A program made the translations under genes and the position numbers. Below the pieces are notes generated by a model. That model saw only the letters and a list, made by a program, of their open reading frames with translations. It ran no database searches and was not told the DNA's origin. From contig FJUW01000077.1 in assembly GCA_900074885.1 (NCBI GenBank), positions 84,487 to 148,486 on the forward strand: a stretch of 64,000 nt of DNA. Direction: 5' to 3'. Positions within the stretch are counted from its first letter, which is position 1, and every line of letters starts with the position of its first letter. Shown here one piece after another: positions 46,166 to 58,449 of this stretch. Origin of the DNA: Rhynchosporium graminicola (taxonomy: Eukaryota > Ascomycota > Leotiomycetes > Helotiales > Ploettnerulaceae).

Positions 46166-47966
46166 CTATGATAAATTTTGTTGAAATGCAATGGTGGCTT
46201 CCCCTACCTCAAAACTGTAGAACTTCTCGACATACGCCTCTAACTCTTCTCCATCTAGCAAGAACCAACCTTCATTCTTCTCTCGACTGCTGTTGGGCCT
46301 GATAAACCCCAAAACAGAAACATCTGACTCCTTTATAAATTTCAAACTCAATCCTCCAAGATACATCTCCACAGATCCGTTCGACCGACTCCATACATAC
46401 TCCCACCTCTCTCCGAGCACCTCTGGACTTCTTAGTATCAGCAGGTCTTCCTTTCCAGTAGTAACATACAACACTGCAGCTTCATATTTGTAAAGAAAAG
46501 TCAAAGAATCGGGGTGAGTGAGGAGGTTGATCACGTCACAAACTTCCATGTACCGCACACCAGTAGTCATATCGTCAAAGAGTTGCTCGATATCTATTGA
46601 AAGAAAGAGGGTTTGAACTACAGTATCAAGTCTTCAAACGAACCAAGCGAATGCCACACGACAAAGATATCCCAATACTTCATCATGTGTCCGTAACGAC
46701 CTTCAATGACTGAATAGTAGAGCGGCAACAGCAAGTCATCCTGGGCATCCCTCTTGATACGCATACTGATAGTTGCACAAAGCATGAAGAGAGAAGCTAA
46801 GCCGATACCCAGGGGTAGGATCCTCGTAGATACGATACGGATACTGTAGATCTTAGGTCGAGGTCCTCCGAATTAGCGATATCAAGAATGATTTTCGCTT
46901 CCTTAAGCAACCAAGGTAGATGCAACTCCATCAGTTGTCGATAGTGCTTGATTCCTACGAATTCTATAGTATCTACGTTAATAATTCTAAGGAGAACAAT
47001 AAGGTACGAGGAAGATTGAGCTCGAACAGGCTTCATCCGTAGTGTGTAGATATTACCCCCGACCTTGATAGCCCGAGTACAAGATCGCGTGGTTTTCAAC
47101 GTTGCAAGATGCCTTGTCTCCTCGAAGCGTATCTGACCCAAAATCTCATCTGCAAGATAATTAGGGACTTAGGTTCTGAAGTGATGATTTCGTAGGAGCA
47201 TCAGATTAGCTTGACGTTCAGGTATCTCCAAATCTGCGATCCGCTATTCAAGTCTCTCAACCTGTAGGCTTATAGCCTCGGTGCTTTCTGCTTCCCTCGA
47301 GCTGGCAGTGGTTACCGAGTACTCACGACAGAACACAGTAGAGGCCGATCACGATCCGAAACTTGCAGTTGAGCACTTTGATAGTATAGGACTCTCATTC
47401 AGCCTTGGACGCTTCCGGAGTGGGATTTTTGGTGACCTTGGCTGTACATGCCCTTGTTCATCGCAGTGGTGTGTGTCTGTTGAAGATGATAGAGTTTAAG
47501 TGGGCTCACTCGATTTGATAGCAGTCCCAACCTTGTTGACCAATGCTGTGGTATTTTCGATGGACCATTCCTCAAGTTCTGCACCGCCAGGAAGGCATTT
47601 ACAAGCCTCAACCAGCACTTGGGGTATGGTGAATGTTGTGCGTTGGCTGCGGTCGGACGGAGAAGTCGCGTGGAAATCGTACAACTCTCCAATTCGGCCA
47701 AGAAAGAGCTTTGTTCTGACGAGAGATTCCAGCTCTTGCAAAGTCTCTTTCACTTCTTGCCTCGTTACCTCTGACAAATTATCTAGCCTCTCATCTGCAA
47801 CAGTGAAAGCTTTCACAATCGTCATCGTATCCTTCTCAAGCTTCACGGTCTCGCTTCTCACTGTTTGCAACTTGGAGAGTTGCACCGAGGCTTCGGCTTT
47901 CAAAGCATCTTCGCGTGCAACGACGACGCTTCGCTGCGCAATTGCAGGAACAGCCCATGTGGAGAG
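46166..47966 (-). CDS. Hypothetical multi-exon gene with coiled-coil N-part and one TM segment; model incomplete
   Basis: Four open stretches run along the minus strand. (1) 47966-47496 reads a helical region (KLEKDTMTIVKAFTVADERL, EVKETLQELESLV). (2) About 47160-46797 follows an acceptor-like cttgcag. (3) About 46880-46644 contains LGIGLASLFMLCATISM, a probable membrane segment, then LLLPLYYSVIEGRYGHMMKY. (4) 46593-46166 ends the gene with EELEAYVEKFYSFEVGE. The join of (3) to (4) through a 50-bp intron (46594-46643, gttcgt...aatag) is in phase. The joins of the others and the start codon are not resolved, and about 300 bp between (1) and (2) contain stops. The family is not recognised. A decayed gene is equally possible. 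Confidence 0.4.
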
Positions 47967-49695
47967 TTATGAGGCAGTGAGTGAGGGTGATGTATAAGTC
48001 AGCTGTCGGTATGCTGGAATGATGCCCTGGAAATCGCAATCGTTGTATCATGCAAGAGCTTGATGTCTCTTTTCGGCGTCATCTGTTTCGTTTGCAATGT
48101 AGCAATACTGATATGAAGAAGATAACCTAGCACCCACTGGCGCTGCCAGATTCGTGTCTGAATCTAGCGCATAGGTATTGGAAGCGCATACAAGAAGCGA
48201 AAGGTATGGCATGAGTTGCCATGATACACGGCAAATATCCTTTTATTTGCGTTAGCTTTGTTGAGTTCAAAGGAATGCATGGTAATGACAGGTCCCTAAT
48301 AGCGAATGATGATAGATGAGGAGTGGAAGAGAGAACCTATTTTGAGGTCTTACATGAGAGCTGCCTTGACATGAGCTGAGGTAAGAAAAGCTGACATCAA
48401 TAGTGAGAACTTTGTCCAATGGTGAAATTTAGATGAACAATCTATATTTAAATACGATAACTGCTAGTGATGGTTGCAAGCGTTGAAACCCTCTAGAGCT
48501 AATAAGGAGAGAGCAGAAAGAAGGTTGGGCGTAATTAGTAAAAGAGTCTAATAAAAGTGAAGGTTGAGGAAGTTAAAGAAGAGGAGACGAAATTGACGGA
48601 GACGGACTCTAGACTCGCTTCCCACGTTGTGGCAGGAACGATCCGAACCGTATCTCGAAAATAAGTCATCTTTATAAGTCGTTGAAACTTAGCTCGCTAC
48701 AAATTATTAAACACATTATATATTATCAGATAACCTATAATATAATTTTACTAAAGGTAGAAAGTAACTTTACCTCAGGTAAAGTCACAATATTATTATA
48801 TAACTTTTGCTCAGATCACTAGATAGCTAAATGTATCAGGAAGTTTACAGAACTAATAGTGATTTTACATTCTCAATCACTTCAGTGACTTCACGACTTA
48901 CTTTCTCTATGCTAAAAGGTCAATCTAGATATCTTTTCGAATTAGGTGCGAGGCTATAGCAATAACACCGAGGTTAAACGAAATTGTTCTTTCTATATCA
49001 TCTTACTAATTAAATGATACATAAACCTATTTGAAGTTCAAGATATACTAGAGAACATTTGGTAGGATAATATCTCAAATCGTGAAATTCACCTGCGACA
49101 TTCCTTTATATTTACTCAGAGTCCTGACATTATCAAGAGGCTTTGCCAAAGGAGACTTCGATGTCATGAACACTTTGTAAAACCCAATTCATAGTTTACC
49201 TTATCTCTCGCAAGAAGAAACTTATGAATAGATGCTTTTAGGTTCCGATGGAGCGAGTATATACAAGATGATACAGAGGCCCCTTTCCCAGGCTCGAAAT
49301 CATTAAATATCCGATTATATGATACTTCTTTAGTTATAATCTTGGCTTGACACCTTCAACCTATGGCACTTTTCTGCTTCTGCATCTAGTCTATGTTTGA
49401 TCCTACATATATTTCATGAAAGTTTTATATTGATCGGAGCAAAATGCTTCAATGCCAAGGGGATACTTCGAGTCTTCTAGGCTGAGACATACAAGGAAAG
49501 AAAAGAATCTGTAGATATAATCTGGTACTAAATACGAAAGAGTCCTTATCTCCCTTTACTGATTAATCATTCCAGGAGTCCATAACAAGCACCAATTCTC
49601 CGAAGCGAAAGTATCCCTGCACACAGCAATATTGAAGCAAACACACGGTTCTGGGCCTCGTGAACAAAACAGGGCAAGTTCATCACGTTGCCACT
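47967..49695. other. Intergenic, partly AT-rich, no gene supported
   Basis: From 48.06 to 48.65 kb the sequence is normal and without a supported gene. At about 48660-49080 it is AT-rich with few CpA/TpG, a small RIP-like island. The rest shows only short overlapping frames. Confidence 0.4.
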
Positions 49696-49926
49696 TCAAA
49701 TACCTTGAACCAATATCGCTTCATCACAGAACATGATCTCGTCTTCATACCCCCTCATGGTTATCTCACCGCCCAGCTGCTTATCGGCCACCCCACCAGG
49801 TGGCACCTCGAAATCAAAACAACGATTATGTTCGATATATAGTTCTCTTCGGCAACCAGTACAATATAACGAGTTTCCTAAATGTCTTATCTTTGATTTC
49901 AGTCTAATAAACTCCGCTGGAAACAT
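49696..49926 (-). CDS. Small ORF, doubtful
   Basis: The minus-strand frame of 76 codons reads SLYCTGCRRELYIEHNRCFD, with a CxxC pair and a further Cys, then FEVPPGGVADKQLGGEITMR. The amino-acid pattern looks coding, and a donor-like site (caag|gtattt) sits at its end, so it might be one exon of a longer gene. No partner exon was identified and the family is not recognised. Both strands carry overlapping frames here, which lowers confidence. Confidence 0.22.
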   Translation of the reverse strand: MFPAEFIRLKSKIRHLGNSLYCTGCRRELYIEHNRCFDFEVPPGGVADKQLGGEITMRGYEDEIMFCDEAILVQGI

Positions 49927-49960
49927 TCATACTGTCGTTCAGATCTCGCTTAGCAAATGA

Positions 49961-51043
49961 TATTACTAAACAAATACAGGGCGAAGGCGAGGATCCCGGG
50001 ACCTATGAAGAGCTCCACCCGTCAGACGTTAGGACATATCCTTGTATTGCGCGGATATTAATCAGGAACCTGTATAACCCTGCATAGTGTCTTCCCTAAC
50101 TTTACGATTCGAGTGTAGTCGAACAAATCAAGAAGCTGAACGCTCTTAATCTCTGCACGGTCTCATTCCTTGGCAGTCAGTCAACATTAATACGTCTCGA
50201 AGATTATATATAACTCGTTCTCACAGGCTCGCTAATATTGCTCGGCCTCAGCTGAACATATGGTTCTTACACAACACATCAATAAAAAATAATCTTAGGG
50301 TACTATCTTCAAACAGACTGATTGTCTTTCAGATCCCTTTCATTACCATTAATTCAAACAACGAAGAGTGCGATAGCAGTCGACATAGATAGCCGCGTTA
50401 CCCGCCAGAACTAATAGTGGCGAGTGACTATTCCCCCACGTGTAGCCAGCCCACAAACTTGACAGCGCATATCTCGGCCAGTCCCGGGTTTTAAAAACCT
50501 ATGAAACCCATAGACTATATCTTAGGACCTCAAAATCAACGGTGAGTCACACATCACATCCCTATGCTTACAACAGGATCGACTCGCAAAATACTAGCTC
50601 TCAGTTTCATAAGATCACTGCATTTTGACATTTCTGTTTGTATATAAGGCATCAAGCTAGACTCGTTACCATCAAATGCCCGTCTAGCCACACCATATAT
50701 ATACTTGGGAGCACAAGAAGCGCAAGATACAGGAAAGGGACTAAAAGCATTCTATAGCCAAACCAATACGCCACGACATACAACCTGCACAATCTTCAGA
50801 CCCACGTAAACACCTTCATCAGCACATCACGAGAGAAAAAGCAACGTAGGAAGGAAGGACGCAAGAACAGAAACAGATACGCCATACACCCCCAACACCT
50901 CGCTAGGACGCTACCATCGAATCATCAAATACATACTCGTCCATTGTTTTGATACCCCCAAGTTTTGCAAGTCAAACGAAAACCAAATCAAGAAGAACAA
51001 GAACAAACAAATTCGGAATCAAACGCGCAAAGGCAAGCACAAA
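49961..51043. other. Intergenic region upstream of the small plus-strand gene
   Basis: No gene is supported. The last 150 bases are A- and C-rich and G-poor (acgaaaaccaaatcaagaag), the usual look of a fungal 5' leader. The promoter is expected here. Confidence 0.4.
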
Positions 51044-51511
51044 ATGGGGCTGTTTGGATCTCGATCTGGAAAGCTCAAGGGAACCTCACGGGCGATGTCG
51101 GTAGGTGCCACTGGCAAGAGGCAATCTCCGGATGCAAGAGCGGAACGGGAGCAACGACAGCAGCACGACAACGAATCCTTTTCCAACCTCTCTACCACTT
51201 CGACACTTCAGAGTCCGCCTGCGAAAGAAAGGAGGCAATCACGTTCAACGAGGCGCACCTCATACGAGGAATTTATGCGGCAATCGGAAGCAGCTGAGCG
51301 GGAACGGGTAGGGAGGGAAGATCGCCTCGCACAAGCGTGGATGAAAGCTGCTGAACACAGAAACTCGGCAAGGTCTGCGGATTCTTGGAGAGGAGGATTT
51401 GGACCACCAGCGAACAAGACGCAGGTAGGAGGAATGCGGCTTAGGGGAGTAGAAGAGGAAAATCAAGGCGTGAAGGCTTGGTTGGGGCAGAATGGCTTGA
51501 CGAGGAAATAG
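51044..51511 (+). CDS. Small hypothetical protein, 155 aa
   Basis: A single-exon frame begins MGLFGSRSGKLKGT and ends at the TAG at 51509-51511. Gly2 and Ser6 after the initiator Met fit an N-myristoylation signal, so membrane attachment is possible. The protein is hydrophilic, rich in Arg, Ser and Glu, with a predicted helix YEEFMRQSEAAERERVGRED, and holds no catalytic motif. A typical A-rich leader precedes the ATG, and codon use resembles the neighbouring genes. Overlapping frames in the other two phases are shadows. It converges on the Zn2Cys6 gene, and the two stop codons touch. Its function is unknown. Confidence 0.6.
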   Translation: MGLFGSRSGKLKGTSRAMSVGATGKRQSPDARAEREQRQQHDNESFSNLSTTSTLQSPPAKERRQSRSTRRTSYEEFMRQSEAAERERVGREDRLAQAWMKAAEHRNSARSADSWRGGFGPPANKTQVGGMRLRGVEEENQGVKAWLGQNGLTRK

Positions 51512-54342
51512 TTATCCAAGAAGGACTGCAAGGTGTTAGTTTTAGAGATAGATGAAGACTTCCATTGGCAGCATAGATTGCACGACTTACTTTCCCATTC
51601 CCAATCTTTCATCACTCCAACCCAATGCATCCTCCCTCGTATCGTGAGCTCCGGATCCATCTCCTCATCCATCGGCTCATGCACACGTTTCCGTTCCAGA
51701 CGACCCATAGGCGACAAAGTACCACTTAAACTCCTCGAATGCCTATGTCTTTTTGACGAACTCGAGCCATGCAGCATATCAGAAAAGGATAGACTGTCAT
51801 CCATCGCCATCTCTTCCTCGAACTTCCGCTTGCTGCTCTCCGAGTGGACCATCATCGACATACCAGGCTTCATCTTCCCCCTTTCGGCAGCACTGCGAGC
51901 AGCTTCGGCGGCGTCTCGACGAGCCCACACCTCACGAGTCACTTCCCAACAGCGATCAATATTCCCGATCCACATCCTGGATGCCATAGACGCCCAGCGA
52001 TCTTCAATAGTGGCCCGGTCTTCAGCGGTCAGAGATTCGCACCCAGCTGCGAGTAAGGGATAGATCTGAACGATGACGAACCTAGAGCTGAGAGGTACAG
52101 TCACTATTTTCTCCAGCACTTTGTCGGCGAGTTTCTCCGACGTCCAGGAGGGGATTTCAGGGACTGCTTGATGCAAGTGAAGTAGAGTAGCGTAGCGATA
52201 TGCCTCAGCAGTCTGGACTGCATGTTGGATCTCCGAGGTGGGATCTTCCGGTCGTTCGATGGTGAGGAGTGGCGGCGGTGACCATTGCACAATAGCTTCT
52301 TTCAACTCCATCGCTTGACTGATGATGGCGATCGAGTTCTTATGAACCTTCCGCACCTTCCTACACAGATTTGCAACTCGACCGATGAGCGGAAACAGAG
52401 AAGCGGCACAGCCCATCAGAGGATCGATTTCTACGCAGTTAGTGTCGAATGTCGTGCTCAGGGGATCAAGAACTGCCTCGAAATCGTTGGACTCATCGTC
52501 GTCCATAGATGTGAGACGGGCAAGAACATTCATGTAGACCCAAGTATTGCACAGAAACTTTAGACGTGCGAGATCATCTCCCGAGAGATTCCGTTTCTTG
52601 TGAGACACAAGCGCTTGATTCACCAGAATCTTCGCTCCTCGCAGATGCTCGATTCCAGTAGAGATGTGCTGGTCCCAGGACTCGGAAAAGGCAAGAACTA
52701 GAGTCGTGGCTAGTGCTTCGTCGGTTCTCATGTTCATATTTTCGATTCCAGTAGCGAGGGCCCGTATGCTCTTTCGCATATGCTCCATCCCATCAACACG
52801 CAACGAAGGCTTCTCCTTGGATGTGTGGAAGGCGGTCAATGATGCGATTGCGTGATATAGCGGAGTTGAATTCCTGGCCAACGGCCATATCAACGTCCTC
52901 CAAGGGTTCTCCGTTGGCCCATCTTTAACTGACAAGATCCCGCAAGTCTGCTTATCGAATCTCAGCATGAGCATCTCTTGACTGCCAGCCTGGACTTCGG
53001 GTTGTCGGTATACTATGCTGACCGGGTCATCTCTTAAAGAAGTCGGGGATGTTGTCGAAGACCTCGAATGTGTAGGGTTCCGTATTGACATCCACAAATC
53101 TGCATCAGACATCTGCGGCCGTCTGATAACCTCTTCAATTCCATCTTCCATTGCTGGATCTTCGTTCATTTCCATGGGCAGGAAGCTGTCATCCATCATC
53201 GGAGACATATCCATGGAAGGCATCATATTTTCCACCAGAGGCGGCATAGTGACTGTCCCAGGTCTGGCATTCAACTCGGATCCTGGCAACAAGAGATCTA
53301 TCAAACTTGGAGACTGTCCAGATAGACTAGGTCTCGATGTGGTTGGAGGTGTGGTATCGTCAAACAAGCTGCTTAGACTTCTTGTTACGGAATCTGCTTC
53401 GAATCGAGGGCGGGGTAATGCTCGCATGTATGGTGGAGTGCTCATGTCAAACATGGGAGGATGAAAGTTGGAGTTTTCGAATTGCGGTGGTGTATATGAA
53501 GAGGAGGAAGGTGTCGGCACCATAACGTGGAAGAAGGAGTCTGGTATGGACATTTCTTGTTCTGGCTCGGCACCGGGAGTTGAGATGGTAGAGCCATCGG
53601 AAGGGCTTGGAACAAGCTCGGGGGGTTTGTTCAATACAATCGAGTCTGTCAATATCAACATGTTGATTTGTAGCCCGACAAACAGTATAAACCTACCTCG
53701 CTTTGGTTTTGGTACAGCTGGTCTCGCATTGAAGGCTGTCTCCTCGAACGGCCGCCATTTGAAATCCTTCTTGTATCCCCCGCATGTTACATTTCGCTTC
53801 TTACACTGTTCACAGGTCGGTTTCGTCTCGTCGCATTTCAATCTTTTGGATTTGCATGTTATACAGCCTGCATTGCTGTTAGCGGACTTCTTCAGGTGTT
53901 TTCTCCCCGCGTTTTGTGGCCATCCACTCCGCTCTGCGTCCCTCTTGCTGTTCGAGTCTCTTTCTGATCCAGATTTCAAATCAAACTCGCAGAAGTTCAT
54001 GATGAGCACAAGTTTTATATACTCAATTCAGATAGTCCTCCCTAGCTCCAGCTTCCTGACATTCTATATATCTGCTGCTTCGATGTCCAAATCCCACTCA
54101 ACAACTCCCCTCTAAATGCTCTCTTATCATTCTCAAGATAAGCCCCCAAGAAATGCAAAAGACCTACCGTTTCGACTTTTCGATTGTTTCGGCTTCACTA
54201 TCCCACCCTGATTCTTTGCTGCCGGAGTAGATCTTTTGGTAGAAGGTGGTTTGCGTTTTGGAGGGGGTGGTGGTTCGGGAGCGGGCTTCAGGTCAGGCGA
54301 CGCTAGAAGGGCAGTTGGCGATGGAATCGTGACAGTTTCCAT
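51512..54342 (-). CDS. Zn2Cys6 fungal transcription factor
   Basis: Four exons on the minus strand are proposed (54342-54168, 53867-53697, 53645-51591, 51525-51512), 804 aa. The zinc cluster C-x2-C-x6-C-x6-C-x2-C-x6-C lies at about residues 60-87, starting CITCKSKRLKC, preceded by the basic PKQSKSRNG; that junction over a 300-bp intron restores a family-typical sequence. GGYKKDFKWRPFEE follows. The middle (about residues 330-700) looks like the Fungal_trans_2 regulatory domain (PLYHAIASLTAFHTSKEKPS). Intron 2 is 51 bp and in frame; the last intron (65 bp, ctaac branch site) leaves a 14-base terminal exon. The start is uncertain: the frame is open upstream to about 54393 (IPEQVDVF) after an acceptor-like site, and an in-frame ATG at 54000 inside intron 1 could give a shorter form. 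It should bind DNA in the nucleus; targets are unknown. Confidence 0.82.
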
Positions 54343-56450
54343 CGTGATGGTTTCATGAAGGGCTGGAAAGACATCCACTTGCTCGGGAATCTACATAAAA
54401 TGCAGAACAAGTTACGAGGAAAAGTTCGGGGAAAGTAAATAGCAGATATCGGTCTTGTACAGATGATCTCTGTTGGTATCTTGAAGGTGGAGGAGGGACA
54501 GCGGCCTAGAAGGCACCGGGTTTGTATGCTGGCATTTCTGATTCGTGGAAGACCTGTAGGGTTAGCATTGGCAGGGAGGGAATTCCCTGTAATTGTGGCT
54601 GACAAGTGCTGAATTGTGGGGATTAGTAGGTCAGAGACTCAGAGGCGACGATACCCAAGATTTCTACTGCTTGATTAGGACCCTGGCGAGCCTGGGCTTC
54701 TAGAGATAGCGATCTCCGTACAGGGAACTGCCTGTGAACTGTCTGCATCTCGCGTACATCATAGAGACCAAGAGATAAGACTGTTGATCTCAACATTTAC
54801 ATCATCCTTTCTCTCCATTCTCTGCTCAGTCACTATTCATGCGGCTTCACGAATTCAAGGCAAACTGAAGGCCATTCGGAGTTTAATTCCTCACACCATA
54901 ACATTACCCCTCTTTTGGGCGCACTCCACGTTACTAAAAATGACAGGTTCGTCCACACGCATGCACTTCTACGAAGACATTTGTTGTTCCATTCTACGAT
55001 TCGCCGGCAGACTTCCTGGCAGTATGATAAGGATATGCTGTGGCATGAGCCACGGCGTGCAATCGGCTTGGAAGGCTCTACACAACCGCTTGATGGGGAA
55101 CAGTAAATGCAGAGAATGGTCATCGATGAACAGTTCGCAACTGATTTCATGTTGAGTAATTATACAAAGAGAGACTTGCAAGTGACGGCAAACTACACCC
55201 GGTCAGGCATTATAAATGCAGAGCGAAAACTATATGTCGGATCATATTCCACCTCATCCAAGAAAGCATGAATCACGTGAAATCCGAGGATACCTCTGGT
55301 AACGAAAGGCATCTGTATGTTGAGAGGTATCGACTTTCTATCATGCCGACGCTTAACATGTTTATGTCACTGACAAAATATTGGAGTGGCAGTAGTGCGA
55401 GTGTCAAAGAGCTCGTGATTTGCTGTGTTTACTTATCGTGCCCCAAGCGAGCTAGCTCGCTTACACTTGCGAGATTCCATGGTAGTCTTGCATCAACGAA
55501 TAGTTCTGTATTGATTCCCAACCTACGTTTTGTGCTAGCATCTTAGCGTCATTTCTGACTATTCACGTCAGCAGGATGGTAACTTAAGGTTGCTTGCTAA
55601 GGCGAAGATCGAGAGAATATTGAATTGTTTCGAAGCAGAAGAGAAGACGATAATTTCTTGAAGTGAGATGTCAAAGTGAGATGCTGCTCGGGTGGATCAT
55701 AGATATTGCGTTTCTATATGTTTTAAACACGCTATAGTCAAAACTTTCGTGTATTGTGAAGTATCCTACGCTAAACTGCTAGCACTCACTCTAAGTTGGG
55801 GATCCAACACGGCATTACAATGTTGGTGGAATAGGATCATAAATCTTTGACTAGTACATTCGGCGTAATGAAGGTTTAAATGTAGTCTAATTACCGTGAT
55901 GGCCCGACACAATATTTCCAAATTCCAATGTCTCATGTTTCGAACGCCTGGTCCCTAGAAATGGGCATGAACACGAGACCTTTGAGCCCTCTGTTCCCTA
56001 TATCACACTGAGACTTGAGCTCACGACAAATCTAGTTTATGCTCGGGTTATTCAACTATGCAGCTACGGAGTAACTAGTAATCGTAAATTTGCATGCAAG
56101 ACTACGGGGTCAACCTTGGTCGCAATGTCTTTATAGCTACTAATGCCGGACTGCAGCTTGCATATAAATCTACTATTAACTTGTAACATGAACTTCTCGC
56201 CATTGAAATAAACCTTTTAGACGATTCCGGTATTTGGTATCGAAGGATTCTTGCTGAATTTCCGATTATCTGAAAAGTTACTGATTCTTCGACTATCTAA
56301 AATATATGTAAAGCACTAAACAGATAGTTTGCTCACATGATTTCTATATAATATTGAGCTATTTGTGGATCACCAATTAAAAAAACGGGTCACGTGAGAC
56401 GCTGTGATTGGCTGCATCTAAGCGTGACGCGCCTTGGCGGGTGCACGGCC
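54343..56450. other. Intergenic region upstream of the regulator gene
   Basis: No gene is supported; frames near 54784-55155 and 55268-55546 are short, overlap others and lack motifs. The first few hundred bases should hold the promoter and perhaps a non-identified first exon of the Zn2Cys6 gene. From about 56.2 kb the composition drifts AT-rich. Confidence 0.45.
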
Positions 56451-56692
56451 GAAAAGAAGGAACATCAAAATCTGGCTCGATACGCCAGTATAATAAGAAA
56501 GATATAAGTCATATTATAGATATATAAATAAAGTATTTATATATATATATATATATATTGAAAGAGTTATAAAAGAGTAAAAGTAAAAGATATTCCTTAA
56601 GATTAGTTACTATATTAAATATTAAAGTATTTTAATTATTTAAGAGAAATTTATAAAGAAAGTAATAATTTACTAATATAAATAATAGAGAT

Positions 56693-57134
56693 ATTTATAA
56701 AAGTAATAAGAGTAATAAGAGTAATAAGTGTAATAAGAGTAATAAGAGTAATAAGAGTAATAAGAGTAGTAAGAGTAATAAAGAGTAGTAAAAATATTAT
56801 ACTTAAGAATATTTTTTAATAATATTTAAAGATATAAGAATATTTCAATATATAACTTTTATTATAATCTAATATAATATTAATATACAAGAGTAAAGTN
56901 ATTTATAAAAGTAATAAGAGTAATAAGAGTAATAAGTGTAATAAGAGTAATAAGAGTAATAAGAGTAATAAGAGTAGTAAGAGTAATAAGAGTAATAAGA
57001 GTAATAAGAGTAATAAAGAGTAGTAAAAATATTATACTTAAGAATATTTTTTAATAATATTTAAAGATATAAGAATATTTCAATACATAACTTTTATTAT
57101 AATCTAATATGATATTAATATATAAGAGTAAAGT
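56693..57134. repeat. Minisatellite with ~9-bp units in two large tandem copies, N at the junction
   Basis: The unit gtaataaga and variants repeat many times within a larger block. The block 56693-56899 is followed, after one N at 56900, by a second copy at 56901-57134. The copies differ by three 9-bp units and a few substitutions. The N shows that the assembly is uncertain here, so the copy number may be wrong. Confidence 0.85.
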
Positions 57135-57179
57135 TATTAATAGTTAGAGTAATATAATCTTAAGTATTATAATTTATAT

Positions 57180-57480
57180 ATATTTCGAATATTCCTTGAT
57201 ATTAGCGCTATTACACTATTACGCTATTACTATTATATTATTATATTATTACGATTTTATACTAATATACTATTATGCTTTTAAGCTATTATACTATTAT
57301 ACTATTACGTTATTACTATTTTAATATTATACATTTACGCTATTATAATTCTATATTATTATAGTATTAAGATCCTATACTTTAATATTATTACGCTAAT
57401 ACACTATTATATTATATCAGTATTACGCTATGATATTATTATGATATTATACTTTTATTTTAGAGATTTATTAAGCTTAA
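57180..57480. repeat. Low-complexity TTA/CTATTA-type tract
   Basis: Irregular runs such as attacgctattactattat repeat with small variations over about 300 bp. It is non-coding and extremely AT-rich. Confidence 0.7.
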
Positions 57481-58449
57481 ATAAGTATCTTTTTTATTTT
57501 TAAGTTATATATTTAAAACTAAGATATACTAAGATTATTATAATATGAAAAGTCTTTAATATTTATAATAAGAGTAGAATAGTTAAAGTTAGTTATATAT
57601 ATTCTATAAGCTATAGCTATATAGCTATTTATAGACACTTATATAGCTATATATAATTTGGTTGATATTATTACGCTATGGAATTACTAAGTATAACTTC
57701 TATAATAAATAAATAGGCTTTTATTTAATATCTAAATAATCTAATAGCTAAAAGCTGAATTTAATTAAGGATATTTATAAGCTATTTTATTTCTAAATTA
57801 TATTAAATAATATTAGACTTAGATAAATATAGCTTAGAGACTAGTTAAATCCTTCTTTTAAGCTTAAGTATCTATAATAGATCTAATTAAAGGAATATAT
57901 TGAATATTTCCTTTTGTAATAGGTCCGTGCGCCTAGTGCCTCTCACTCCTATATTTCAGAATTAAAGAGGAAGGAAGAACCTTCTCTCCTTAGTAATTAG
58001 TTTCTATATTAACCAGATTATTACTAGCGAACCTCTAGCGACTATTCTACTATTCTATTATACCTATTTACCTTAGTATACTAAGTGATTATTATATTCT
58101 AATTACTTTTACTTAATATTAGCCTAAATAGTTATAATAGCTTAAAGCGGAGAATCCTCTACTATATTAACCCGACTTATACTCTAAGACGACTCTATTA
58201 GGGCCTAGATAATACCCGGCGATATACTAGTAGATAACCTTTTAGTTCTATAAGAGAAACTCTGATCGCTAAAGAAACGGAACGATATCCTAGATAACTT
58301 TATAGTTAAGTGCCGACGAATATTTAGCGAAAACCTTACTTAATACCCTTCGGAAGCTACTATAAGAGTACGACTCTACTAAGCTTATATATCCGAAGAC
58401 CTTACTCTAAGTATAGAGAGAGATACTAGTCGATTAGTAGTTCCTAAAG

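Noticed and set aside
53468..54115. 215-codon plus-strand frame opposite the Zn2Cys6 gene
   Set aside because: It is antisense to the zinc cluster exon and introns and has no recognisable motif; the minus-strand model is supported by conserved cysteines.
54784..55155. Possible 123-aa gene
   Set aside because: Overlapping frames occur on both strands, composition is irregular, and no motif or splice pattern supports it.
56700..57020. CRISPR-like array
   Set aside because: The units are contiguous 9-bp minisatellite repeats without unique spacers, and the sequence is fungal.
57180..57480. Centromere or telomere sequence
   Set aside because: AT-rich low-complexity runs occur, but no telomeric TTAGGG array or defined centromere repeat is present.
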